Part shown: piece by piece, positions 1 to 8,560 of the stretch
Layout: each line of letters begins with the position of its first letter
Position numbering within the stretch: the stretch's first letter is position 1
Assembly: GCA_012032815.1 (NCBI GenBank)
Contig: JAAUQD010000014.1
Location: 1-34,992 of the forward strand
Source: Flammeovirgaceae bacterium
GTDB taxonomy: Bacteria > Bacteroidota > Bacteroidia > Cytophagales > Cyclobacteriaceae
Length of the DNA stretch: 34,992 nucleotides
Reading direction: 5' to 3'
The notes under the pieces: model-generated
Database searches by the model: none
The model's input: only the letters and a program-made list of their open reading frames with translations
Told to the model about the DNA's origin: nothing
Translations under genes and position numbers: made by a program

Positions 1-770
1 CGTTTCGGTAGCCAGCATGGTAGTTTGGTTCACCACGCCTACCCGTTGTAGATTTTTTTCCGGATCGAATCCTTCAGAGTGCTTCCATGCAAATTCGTCT
101 GTAAAATTCTTTCGGGGTCTGGTTCCCATGATATAGTCTCCCAGGCGGTGCGCGTCATGTATATCTTTTACTATTACGGAATGTCCGTTTTGTGTGCTGT
201 GTGAAAATGTAGCCCGTGTTTCTTCATGGTTGGGTTTGCCATGAATAATCGTAGTGAACTTTTCATTGGCCATTTTCTCAGCCCGATTCCACACCTTCTC
301 AACGAACGGACAGGTTGTGTTGTACTTATGTACTTCCACACCCATATTGCTTAACCGGTTTTCAACTTCCACGGTCGTGCCAAAAGCCGGAATGATCACC
401 ACATCCTCTTTTGTAATTTTATCCCATGGGATGAATTGCGTTCCATCCGTGTCCATGATAAACTGAATGCCCCGCTCTTTCAAATCCCGGTTCACCTCCT
501 GATTATGAATCATCTGGCTCAAAAAGAAAAACCCGCTTCTCCGGATTTTCCTCCAATGCTTTGTAGCTAATTTCGATAGCATTTTCTACACCATAACAAA
601 ACCCGAAATGCCGGGCTAAATAAAAAATGATCGGGCCGAAATCAAGCTTCGTGGGTGTAAAATCCTGACGCTTTGGATCAATGGATTGTCGATGCAACTT
701 TATCTTTCCGGTGATGGATGACCGGTAATACGCAGGGATGTCAAACTTTTTAATAGTTCCTGTTTTTCAA
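1..770 (-). CDS. ispH: 4-hydroxy-3-methylbut-2-enyl diphosphate reductase, partial and frameshifted
   Basis: IspH (LytB) makes IPP and DMAPP from HMBPP in the last step of the MEP isoprenoid pathway. The translation shows the long Bacteroidota form: an N-terminal part with FDIPAYYRSSITGK, then HFGFCYGVENAIE with the first [4Fe-4S] cysteine, then YNTTCPFVEKVW with the second, and HGKPNHEETRATF. The third cysteine lies beyond base 1, so the C-terminus is missing. The frame breaks in the A5 run at 521-525: ...KRVFL ends one frame and LSQMIHNQEVNRDL continues in the next, consistent with one extra base. The start is unclear. The frame runs up to a TGA with no ATG. A TTG at 770 would fit if the T5 run at 763-767 were one base shorter, giving MKTGTIKKFDIP. 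Identity is certain; the start is inferred. Confidence 0.9.
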
Positions 771-835
771 TGACAACAAAGGTATGGGAAAGTAAGTTAT
801 CACAATGACGAAATAATTTATCGGGCAATGACAAA

Positions 836-857
836 AAACCCCGCACTTGCGGGGTTT
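836..857. terminator. Bidirectional intrinsic terminator
   Basis: A perfect 9-bp stem (AAACCCCGC / GCGGGGTTT) with a 4-base loop ACTT. On the minus strand it is followed by a T6 run, and on the plus strand by CGTTTT. It sits just after the stop of the 57-residue gene and before ispH, so it most likely ends the degP transcript. Confidence 0.85.
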
Positions 858-861
858 CGTT

Positions 862-1035
862 TTATGCGGCCTTTGACAGCTTATCTTCCTTAATCTTATT
901 GGTTCGAACTTCTTTCTTTTCCTGATCAAACCATTTTACTTCCACCAAATTTGCTTTCAGGTACTTCAGCACTTCCATCACCTTGCCATCAATTTTACTG
1001 CGAACCCGCTCGCCTTTCTTGAATAATCTTCTCAT
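862..1035 (-). CDS. Small 57-residue protein, DUF2158/YodC-like
   Basis: A 57-residue basic ORF, MRRLFKKGERVRSKIDGKVM..., ending KEDKLSKAA. The pattern of a G-E-R-V-R-S-K start, a central K-V-M-E-V and a VKWFD core resembles the small DUF2158 (YodC-like) proteins, which carry a conserved xxWFD segment in a small beta-barrel. That family link is by eye only. No signal peptide or membrane segment is seen, so it should be cytosolic. It begins 16 bases after the degP stop on the same strand and is followed at once by a strong terminator, so it is probably the last gene of the degP transcript. Function unknown. Confidence 0.7.
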   Translation of the reverse strand: MRRLFKKGERVRSKIDGKVMEVLKYLKANLVEVKWFDQEKKEVRTNKIKEDKLSKAA

Positions 1036-1051
1036 ACTGTCTGATTTAAAT

Positions 1052-2518
1052 TTACATTCTCAATGCGTAACTCAATTCTCCGGGGTAGTCTTCATATATC
1101 CCCGAGAAGATAATTAAGTCACCTGCGCTTTTCTTATTCATGATATCATTAAACTCTTTAACGGATTTTATGGGTTTGTTGTCAATGTGTGTAATAATAA
1201 AATCATTTCGCATTTCGGTATAGCGTTTCACTTTCCCGTTCTGAAGATTGCTTACGCGTACACCTCCCTTTATTTCAAGTGCACGTAGATCGCTTTCCGA
1301 AATGTCCTGTACTTCAAGTCCCAGCGATTCGACACCTGTTTTATCAACCGGTCTGATCGTTCCCGTATTTCCATCTGCATTCTTCAACACAACCGGTATT
1401 TTGATTTCTTTTCCTTTCCGGTTTACGATGACATCCACCTTATCACCCGGCCTTTTACGCCCGATATATTCAATTAACTCCGAACTTGATTTAATATTTG
1501 TATTGTCCAGTTTTACGACCACATCTCCTTTCTGAACTCCGGCTTCCTTGGCAGAACTGTTGGCTCCAAAATCAGAAATAAATGCGCCTTCATTTACTTC
1601 AAGCGCTTCGCGCTTAACCACCTCGCTGTTTAAGCTCGTTACCTGCACCCCCAGCCATCCACGCTGAACCTTACCATAAGTAATTAAATCTTCAGTGATC
1701 TTAGCAACGATATTGGATGGTATGGCAAAACTATAACCTACAAAAGCGCCATTGTCACTGGCTATGGCTGTATTAATTCCAACCAGTCCACCCAAAATAT
1801 TTACAAGTGCCCCACCGCTGTTTCCGGGATTCACGGCAGCATCGGTTTGAATGAATGACTCAATCCCGGTGTTGCCCGAGATATTCCCCGTTGGATTGTT
1901 ATTGCTATTGATAATTCCAATGTTACGGGCTTTGGCACTGATAATTCCGGCCGTTACCGTTGAGTTCAAATTATAAGGATTCCCCACAGCGAGAACCCAC
2001 TCTCCTACTTTAGTCTGGTCGGAATCTACAAAGGATAAATACGGTAAGTTCTTTTCCTTAATGCGAATAACAGCAAGATCAGTATCCAAATCGGTTCCTA
2101 TTATTTCTGCTTTCAGCGTTCGGTTATCGTGGAGTGTCACTTCAACGATATCGGCATCCGCGACAACGTGGTTGTTGGTTACAATATATCCTTCCGAATT
2201 AATGATAACCCCCGAACCTGTTCCCTGTGCGGGCCCTCTCCTCTGTGGTCCAAAAAAGAAATCAAAAGCATCCGGGTTGCTGGGCGATTGAGTGCTGCGG
2301 ATAGTTGACCGGATGTGGACTACCGCTTTTGTAGTTTTTTCAGCTACCACGGTAAAGTCCAAAGGCTCTCCGCTTGCGGTTAATCTCGCAGCGGATACCG
2401 GTGTGGTTTGATATTCAATTTTAACACCCTGAGTAGTATCATTCCTCCATTCAAAAACTGCAAGTGTAATCATGCTGCCTAGTGCAGCGGCAATCAGTAG
2501 TGAAATAAATCGTTTCAT
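1052..2518 (-). CDS. degP: HtrA/DegP-family periplasmic serine protease
   Basis: A 488-residue trypsin-like protease for protein quality control in the periplasm. An N-terminal signal or anchor helix spans residues 1-23. The protease domain covers about 55-280, with the triad His117 in TNNHVV, Asp147 in DTDLAVIRI and Ser234 in NPGNSGGAL. PDZ1 spans about 285-380, starting at the GWLGV motif, and PDZ2 about 395-480. This two-PDZ layout is the usual DegP/DegQ form and the length is normal. The PDZ2 end is divergent. Start at the ATG just before the signal peptide. The frame is intact. It probably leads a two-gene transcript with the 57-residue protein downstream. The 180 bases upstream hold no other gene. 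Confidence 0.95.
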   Translation of the reverse strand: MKRFISLLIAAALGSMITLAVFEWRNDTTQGVKIEYQTTPVSAARLTASGEPLDFTVVAEKTTKAVVHIRSTIRSTQSPSNPDAFDFFFGPQRRGPAQGTGSGVIINSEGYIVTNNHVVADADIVEVTLHDNRTLKAEIIGTDLDTDLAVIRIKEKNLPYLSFVDSDQTKVGEWVLAVGNPYNLNSTVTAGIISAKARNIGIINSNNNPTGNISGNTGIESFIQTDAAVNPGNSGGALVNILGGLVGINTAIASDNGAFVGYSFAIPSNIVAKITEDLITYGKVQRGWLGVQVTSLNSEVVKREALEVNEGAFISDFGANSSAKEAGVQKGDVVVKLDNTNIKSSSELIEYIGRKRPGDKVDVIVNRKGKEIKIPVVLKNADGNTGTIRPVDKTGVESLGLEVQDISESDLRALEIKGGVRVSNLQNGKVKRYTEMRNDFIITHIDNKPIKSVKEFNDIMNKKSAGDLIIFSGIYEDYPGELSYALRM

Positions 2519-2699
2519 TGGATTAATTTTAAACTATACATTTTAATTCAGCCATTAGGATGATTTACTCTCCTAAAAAGTTTGACGCTCTTATTTATTT
2601 TTTCGCTTCTAATCAACGCCTGCTGTCCGCTAAAATAATGCGGTGTTTACAAATACGAAAATAGTAGTGAATAGGTTCCGCTGATGTACTCAAAATCCT

Positions 2700-3269
2700 T
2701 CATTTCTTTATTAATTCACCGTTTTTGTATTCATATTCAATGGTAACAAATCCGGCCTGATCGTACCATTTTGAAATGCCGTGCCGCGTGCCATTTTTGT
2801 AAGAACCTTCCTCCATGATTTTGCCGTCAGGATAAAAAATACGGACCCGGCCTTCAAGCTTATCATTTTTATAAAAGCGTTCTTCTTTAACGATGCTGTT
2901 CTCAAACTCTTTGTAGTCACCATCGCGTAAGTCCTGATGGTAGTTCATCATTTTAACAATTTTTCCATAGTCATCCAGTTCCAGGTGCAAACCTTCCTTC
3001 TTTCCCTCCATGTAGGTAGTTACACTTTTAGGCAGTCCATTCACATAATAATCTACCCAGGACCCTGCGCGTCTACCGTCTTTGCTATATCCCGTGGTTG
3101 TCAGTATTCCCGACAAATTCAAATAGGTCAACCTCTCCAAATCCGGGGTATCATCAAAAGTATATGGTGCGCCATTTTCAGGAATACCGGATGTGCCGGG
3201 TTCCTCATTTTGATTTGAGGTGGTGCAACTCATAACTGCCAATAAAAAAATAAATCCAAGTTTCTTCAT
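2700..3269 (-). CDS. MORN-repeat (YwqK-type) lipoprotein
   Basis: A 189-residue lipoprotein: signal peptide MKKLGFIFLLAVMSC with the lipidated Cys at 15. The mature part carries repeated strands of the form YKNGxxxGxxxxYYxxG, for example YYVNGLPKSVTTYMEGKKEGLH, FYKNDKLEGRVRIFYPDGKI and SYKNGTRHGISKWYD. These match the MORN-like repeats of the YwqK family, which databases sometimes name an antitoxin. No toxin gene is adjacent, so that label is not supported here. The ATG at 3269 is preferred to an upstream ATG at 3359 because it gives a clean lipoprotein signal. It diverges from rlmI across a 93-base promoter gap. Likely a cell-envelope protein; partner unknown. Confidence 0.8.
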   Translation of the reverse strand: MKKLGFIFLLAVMSCTTSNQNEEPGTSGIPENGAPYTFDDTPDLERLTYLNLSGILTTTGYSKDGRRAGSWVDYYVNGLPKSVTTYMEGKKEGLHLELDDYGKIVKMMNYHQDLRDGDYKEFENSIVKEERFYKNDKLEGRVRIFYPDGKIMEEGSYKNGTRHGISKWYDQAGFVTIEYEYKNGELIKK

Positions 3270-3362
3270 ATCCTGTTTTTTTTGGTAGCCCAAATATATT
3301 AACGTGAATCCGTTCAAATCAAGACAATCTTTAACTTGCCGCTGGATTATAATGATCATAGG

Positions 3363-4528
3363 ATGAAAATTTCCGGAACGTTGAAATTAAAAGCAGGACG
3401 TGATCAGGCTATTAAACGGTATCATCCATGGGTGTTCTCAGGGGCCGTCCAACAGGCAGACGACAATTTAACAGACGGAGATTGGGTATGTGTGACCGAC
3501 AATAAGTCTAACACACTTGGTCACGGACATTATCAAAAAGGAAGCATTACTGTTCGGATACTTTCTTTTGGCGAAACTCCGCCAACGGATTCCTTTTGGA
3601 ATGAAAAAATTAATAATGCGTTTCAGGTACGGCATGCCTGCGCGATTCTGAATGATCAAACCAATGCCTTTCGACTGCTCCACGCTGAGGGTGATGGATT
3701 GCCCGGCTTAATCATTGATTTTTATAATGGTGTGGCTGTGGTTCAGGCTCATTCTGCAGGAATGCACAACGATCGTAAAAACATCTCAATGGCATTACAG
3801 AATGTGCTTGAAGAAAAACTTACGGCTGTATACTACAAGGCCACACTGGAAAGTGTCTCCAATGAATACCTTTTTGGAATGGGTGCAGTTCCGCATGTGA
3901 TTTCAGAATATGGAAATAAATTTTTAGTGGATTGGGAAGAGGGTCAGAAAACAGGGTTTTTTTTGGATCAGCGCGAAAACAGAAATCTCCTTGGCCGGTA
4001 TGTAAAGGGAAAGGATGTGCTCAATACCTTTTCCTATACCGGAGGATTTTCTGTGTCTGCTCTGCAGGCCATGGCAAAAAAAGTTTTCTCTATTGACGCG
4101 TCAGAGAAAGCAATCAATCTCTGTAAAAAAAATATTGAGTTAAATGGATTTAATGAATCCGATCATCCGAGTGAATGCATTGATGTGTTTGAGTTTTTGA
4201 AAGATAAGAAAGATGCCTTCGATGTCATCGTACTTGATCCACCCGCTTTCGCCAAACATAAAGAAGCCAAACATCAGGCCATGAAAGGATATCAGCGATT
4301 GAATGCCGATGCATTTCGTATAATCGGCCGGGAGGAATCGTGTTTACATTTTCCTGTTCGCAGGTTGTTGACCGAAAATTATTTTATGATACCGTGGTGT
4401 CTTCAGCCATTCAATCAGGTCGGCAGATAAAAGTTCTTCATCATCTTTCGCAACCTGCCGATCATCCGGTTTCGATTTATCACCCGGAAGGAGAGTATTT
4501 AAAAGGGCTTGTACTGTATGTACATTAA
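3363..4528 (+). CDS. rlmI: RlmI-type 23S rRNA methyltransferase (m5C), frameshifted
   Basis: Class I SAM-dependent rRNA methyltransferase of the RlmI family, which methylates a cytosine in 23S rRNA (C1962 in E. coli). The N-terminal PUA-like domain covers about residues 1-75. The Rossmann domain follows, with NTFSYTGGFSV (SAM motif I), IDASEKAI (motif II) and VIVLDPPAF (motif IV). The catalytic-type cysteine motif TFSCSQVVDR lies after a frame break between 4320 and 4332. There one base is missing (likely a C near 4325, restoring IIRPGGIVFTF). The downstream frame runs to the TAA at 4526-4528 and ends LKGLVLYVH. The repaired length of about 388 residues fits the family. Start at ATG 3363 gives MKISGTLKLKAGRD. 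Its 3' end overlaps the convergent neighbour by 4 bases. Confidence 0.88.
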
Positions 4529-4920
4529 TGCCGGATACCGCACTCGTCACAATATCTCATTTTGTGGGGTGGTCTTTTCCTGGGAATTTTTTTGTGCCCG
4601 AAATTTTTGAAGTTGGAATATTGCGGCTTGTACAGTTCTTTTAAAATCTTTTGCTTTTCCTTGGCGGCTTGTTCCACCCGTGCGTAAAATTCATACTCTT
4701 TGGTGTGCTGAACCCTTGCCCTTTTTTGTTTAATTGGTTTTTGCTTTTTAGTAATTTGATAGTGTTGGTTTGCTTTTATTGCAGCCTCACTTTTTCCGGG
4801 CGACAATGAGGTCGGAACTTCCGATGACTGACCAAATGCTGATATGAGAACAACGCTTAATGGCAGAATGAAGAAAACAGTTCTCAACCATCTCCTTCTG
4901 AAATGTAGTGACTTTTGCAT
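4525..4920 (-). CDS. Secreted basic protein with C-terminal CDECGIRH, unknown function
   Basis: A 131-residue protein starting MQKSLHFRRRWLR, then a hydrophobic stretch (about 14-30) ending SAFGQ, a plausible Sec signal peptide. The mature part is rich in Lys, Arg and Gln, with a helical, coiled-coil-like region TKEYEFYARVEQAAKEKQK. It ends with YSNFKNFGHKKIPRKRPP followed by KMRYCDECGIRH, whose CxxC and terminal His could bind a metal; that is inference. I believe similar tails occur in other Cytophagia hypothetical proteins but cannot confirm it here. An upstream in-frame ATG at 4998 is less likely because it would add about 26 residues before the signal peptide. The stop overlaps the rlmI stop by 4 bases in convergent orientation. 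Confidence 0.65.
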   Translation of the reverse strand: MQKSLHFRRRWLRTVFFILPLSVVLISAFGQSSEVPTSLSPGKSEAAIKANQHYQITKKQKPIKQKRARVQHTKEYEFYARVEQAAKEKQKILKELYKPQYSNFKNFGHKKIPRKRPPHKMRYCDECGIRH

Positions 4921-4998
4921 AGTTTTTTCAGAACGAAGCTTTCGCGGAATTATTTTGCACTCAGAAAATAAAGTAGATTTGATAACGTAAATTCCCAA

Positions 4999-5214
4999 AT
5001 GAAGAAACTCAATTTTGTGCTACTCATTTTTTTATTTCTGATTATCCCGGCCGGTTGCCAAAAAGAAGACAGTTGCAAGGGAACTCCTCAAGAGGATTGT
5101 ATTTGCCCGATGAACTATGATCCGGTTTGCGGATGTGATGGAATCACCTATGGAAATTCCTGTGAAGCCGGTTGTGTCGGGATTAAAGATTATCACCCTG
5201 GTGAATGTAAGTAG
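4999..5214 (+). CDS. Kazal-type protease-inhibitor lipoprotein
   Basis: A 71-residue lipoprotein: signal [20 protein letters not shown] with the lipidated Cys at 20. The mature part is one Kazal domain, [20 protein letters not shown] then SCEAGC...GEC. Eight cysteines at 26, 34, 36, 44, 46, 55, 59 and 70 fit the disulfide pattern C-P-x-x-Y-x-P-V-C-G-x-D-G-x-T-Y. Kazal domains inhibit serine proteases; the target here is unknown. Its stop is one base from the start of the SH3b lipoprotein, so the two are almost surely cotranscribed and perhaps translationally coupled. It diverges from the secreted basic protein across 78 bases. Confidence 0.88.
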   Translation: MKKLNFVLLIFLFLIIPAGCQKEDSCKGTPQEDCICPMNYDPVCGCDGITYGNSCEAGCVGIKDYHPGECK

Positions 5215-5215
5215 C

Positions 5216-6313
5216 ATGAAAAAAATAGTTATACTTCTTCTAATCTTTTCCTGCTCTGCCAAAGAGCAAAATTCCGAATCTGGTGTGAGTGAGTCTGCGC
5301 CATTGGAATCAGTACCAACCACAGAAGGTTCCACACCATCGAAAGAAGAATCGGATTTTGCGATCCTCACCATCCAGGGAAACAACATCTGGGTCAGGGA
5401 TTATCCGAATACCGGAAAAGTGGTGATGACACTGAATGAGGGCGATCGTTGCAAAGTGCTGCAGACCGGTCGGTATGATGTCATTCGCGGAAAAGGAAAC
5501 TCATGGTTTGAGATTGAATATGAAGGCAAGAGAGGGTGGGTATTTGGTTCACAGAGCAATGTCGCTGGCTTAGATATTTCCATTGAAGTTCAGCCGATTG
5601 AGAAAAACCTCAAAGAAATATTCGGTGAAAATTTCGAAGACCTTTTTGGCAAAATATATCTGGAGGAAAAGAAAAAAGAAGTGAAGTCCGATGAAGAGGA
5701 TGGAGAATCATTGACTGTAGAGCTCGATAAGAACCAGATAGAGATTGATTGGTCTTCTGGTGAAGGAGCCATACGAAATCAGACTTACAGTCACGGAATC
5801 TCCAATGAGCTGATTTCTATTATCAATTATAAATCTTTTGCAGGAGCTGCAGGTGTTGCTGGTTCTAACGGATCACTGATTACCAATGGAAATTCCATCC
5901 TTACAAAAATCCCAGGTACGGTAAGGCAAATGGTTGAAGTGGGTGACGGCCAGTTCTTATTGATTTCGGATTATGCGCAAATGATTTCAGGGGAACCTCT
6001 TGTAGGCTATACCTTTTCGGGTGTCTTTGATATCCAGTTGAAAAAAATGTTGAGCCAGCAACAACTTGGATTTTACTTTACCGATAGTTTTAATGGATTT
6101 GAGGCAGATGCCATCTTCCCAGAAGAATCAACTACTACGTTAGATTTACAAAACGGTGATTTGTTCCTTACTGTAAAGGAGCGTTGTAAAATTGTTGATG
6201 TGAATTACAAAGCCAACGATGCCCCTTTTTACTATTTACGGTTCTTCAAGTTTGATGAAAAGAAAAAATTATTTGAAGAATACCGCCAGGAAGAAAAAGT
6301 CATGCTCAATTGA
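5216..6313 (+). CDS. SH3b-domain lipoprotein
   Basis: A 365-residue lipoprotein starting MKKIVILLLIFSC, lipid-Cys at 13. An acidic Ser/Glu/Thr-rich linker spans about 14-47. A bacterial SH3 (SH3b) domain spans about 48-113, recognisable from NNIWVRDYPNTGKVV and SWFEIEYEGKRGWVFG. SH3b domains commonly bind peptidoglycan peptides. The remaining 250 residues have no recognised domain. They contain an acidic charged stretch (EEKKKEVKSDEEDGE) and a beta-rich C-terminal half. Start chosen at ATG 5216 because it gives a lipobox and lies one base after the Kazal stop; the open frame extends further upstream but without a signal. Probably a cell-wall-associated lipoprotein acting with its Kazal neighbour, by context only. 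Confidence 0.75.
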   Translation: MKKIVILLLIFSCSAKEQNSESGVSESAPLESVPTTEGSTPSKEESDFAILTIQGNNIWVRDYPNTGKVVMTLNEGDRCKVLQTGRYDVIRGKGNSWFEIEYEGKRGWVFGSQSNVAGLDISIEVQPIEKNLKEIFGENFEDLFGKIYLEEKKKEVKSDEEDGESLTVELDKNQIEIDWSSGEGAIRNQTYSHGISNELISIINYKSFAGAAGVAGSNGSLITNGNSILTKIPGTVRQMVEVGDGQFLLISDYAQMISGEPLVGYTFSGVFDIQLKKMLSQQQLGFYFTDSFNGFEADAIFPEESTTTLDLQNGDLFLTVKERCKIVDVNYKANDAPFYYLRFFKFDEKKKLFEEYRQEEKVMLN

Positions 6314-6344
6314 TTACAAACTATTTCTTTAATGCCTGATAAAA

Positions 6345-8521
6345 TTACTTACCGGGATTATACCTTCTCTCCACCTTTTTCTCCACATCTTCTTTGTAGT
6401 ACAACACATCTTTAAATATACCCTGACTGTACATTTCTGATTGATCATTGAAGTGCGGGCTTTTTGGATCACTGCTTTGGCCTCCCGTTACGCTTGACTT
6501 CGCTTTTACGCTTCGGCCAAATTCCACTGCACATACGAATCCATTGCCCACATTGCCGTACATTTTTTTAGTGTTCGGATATGTTCGGCTTCCGTAAGAA
6601 GCCAGCGAACCCCAAAGCGCGGAAGTAAAAGCTACCGGATAACTGGGTTTTGAATCATCAAATGAAGGGGTCACTTCACCCGACAGCCGCTGAAAGCGAT
6701 TGATCTCCCCCCAGGGCAATTGCCATTTGCCAAAATCCTTTTGAATGTTCTTTAATGTTTGAGCAAACACCTGGAGCTTTTCCTCTCCTGAAACTTCCAT
6801 GGTCATATAGTTCATCGATTCGAGCTGACCCAGTCTTACTCCACGGCTTGCCATTTTCTGCATCAGGTCCTGTGCCCATAAAATAGACAGTGTTGTGGCT
6901 ACCGATGATTCACTGAACCGGATGTCCCATCCGCGAATGATTTCAATGGGGTCTTTAAGTGCTTCCACAAGCGAATCATTTTTCAATACGTTTTGATCGT
7001 AAGCAGCCACCAATGACGGGGCAAGCTTTTCAAAAGCAGGCAAGTATGAATCGTAGGCCGATTCAATCAGTTTATCCAACGTAAACCCCTTCTTTCCGTC
7101 CAGCACCATGACGGCATGAAGTCCGCGTGGGTTTTCCACATCACGGGCCATGTATTCCGGGTAATCTTCCTTTTTAGGACTGCTGAATCCAGAAGATGTA
7201 AACGGAGTCGAGTTACAATTTTGAATCCAGCCGCTGTGCGGATTCTGTACAATGATCATTTCATTGAGGGTGTGCAGATCACCCCAATCTGTTGCAGGAT
7301 TGCTTCCATCTACCGGCTTTGAAAAATCGAAATCCATGCTTCGCTTGGGCATAAAATTGCCGTGGTAATATGCAATGTTTCCCTGCTTATCAGCGTACAC
7401 TGTATTGTTGGAAGAATTCGTTCGCAACCGCATGTTGGCATGAAAATCCTTAAAGCCATTGGCCTTGGTACGCATATACGATTGGGTAAGCGCATCAATC
7501 GGTCGATTCATTAGTGAAATGCTCACCCACTTATCTTCTTCCCTACGAATGACCGGACCGTGATGGGAATGGTAGGCTGTGAATTCTTTTTCAGAAATTT
7601 TACTTCCATCCTTGTATTTAAGTTTCACCGTTGAAGTAGCGAACGGACGTTCTTCATTTCCGAATTTGTAAAAATATTTTCCGTTTTTTTCTATCACGGT
7701 TTCAACGTATTCATCAATTACATCCGCCCGGCTCGAGGTGTGCATCCAGCCACACGATTCGTTGAAGCCCTGGTAAATAAAAAACTGCCCCCAGGTAGCA
7801 GCTCCATAGGCGTTCAGTCCCTCTTCGCTAATCATGTGTGTTTCAGTACGGAAATAGAATGTCGTGTGTGGATTGATCAAAAGCAGCGTACTTCCGTTAG
7901 CTGTTCTGGATGGAGCGATAGCAAAACCATTGGAGCCACGCGGTTCATCCTCTTTCCCTTCTTCATTAACCTTAGTTGCTGAAGTTGATCGCGAACTATA
8001 AAAATCTTTCAGCCCATTTGGTGAAATTGATTCAATATCACCGCCAATACTTCCTTCACTGAAGAAAAATGGCATCCACGGTTCGAAGCGGGTAATTAGT
8101 TTTGGTTTTACTTCAGGATGAGTGTGCAGATAATAATTAATTCCTGCCGCATATGCATCACATAATTTTTTCAACCAGGGTTCACTGTCGGCATAATATT
8201 TCTTTGCTTTTTCTTCATCATTAAAAAGACGCATGCGCAAATCGTGATAGAGAAAAGATTCTCCATCCACCTCCGCTCTTCGCCCCATCATGTTGATGTA
8301 GTTCATTTCCACGCGTGCAAAATCATCTTCACATTGAGCATACAGCATTCCGAACACAGCACCTGCATCAGTTTTCCCATAGATATGTGGTACCCCGTAA
8401 GTATCCCGTACGATTGAGATTTTATCTGCCTGTTGTTGCCATTGTGCGACCTCAGTGGTTGAAAAATTTTGCGCAAAGAGAGACGGTGAAAAGGAGAAAA
8501 AAGAAAAATCAGTTTCTTCAT
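6345..8521 (-). CDS. Exported penicillin-acylase-family Ntn hydrolase, frameshifted in signal peptide
   Basis: A member of the penicillin acylase / acyl-homoserine-lactone acylase family. These are made as precursors that cut themselves to expose an N-terminal nucleophile and hydrolyse amide bonds. The conserved core is visible: SIVRDTYGVPHIYGKTDA near the N-terminus, the autoprocessing site PRG|SNGFAIAPSRTANG (Ser about 197 after repair), LLLINPHT, and a central SSNNTVYADKQGNIAYYHGN. The repaired protein has about 725 residues, normal for the family. The annotated-looking start at 8357 is internal. True translation should begin at ATG 8521, with a signal peptide MKKLIFLFFSFSPSLFAQ, if one base is missing in the A6 run at 8497-8502. 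Substrate (beta-lactam, AHL or other amide) cannot be told from sequence. Same strand as the two S9 peptidases, 39 bases downstream. Confidence 0.85.
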
Positions 8522-8560
8522 GGGGGTGTTTGGTTCTGCTTTACTTACAACAATAATAAA

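Noticed and set aside
254-466. Plus-strand 70-residue ORF opposite ispH
   Set aside because: It lies antisense to conserved IspH coding sequence, including the second cluster cysteine.
2700-3269. Toxin-antitoxin module (the YwqK family is often labelled antitoxin)
   Set aside because: No toxin-sized partner gene is adjacent, and the protein is a lipoprotein with MORN repeats.
5032-5388. Minus-strand 118-residue ORF opposite the Kazal/SH3b junction
   Set aside because: It is antisense to two lipoproteins with clear signal peptides and domains.
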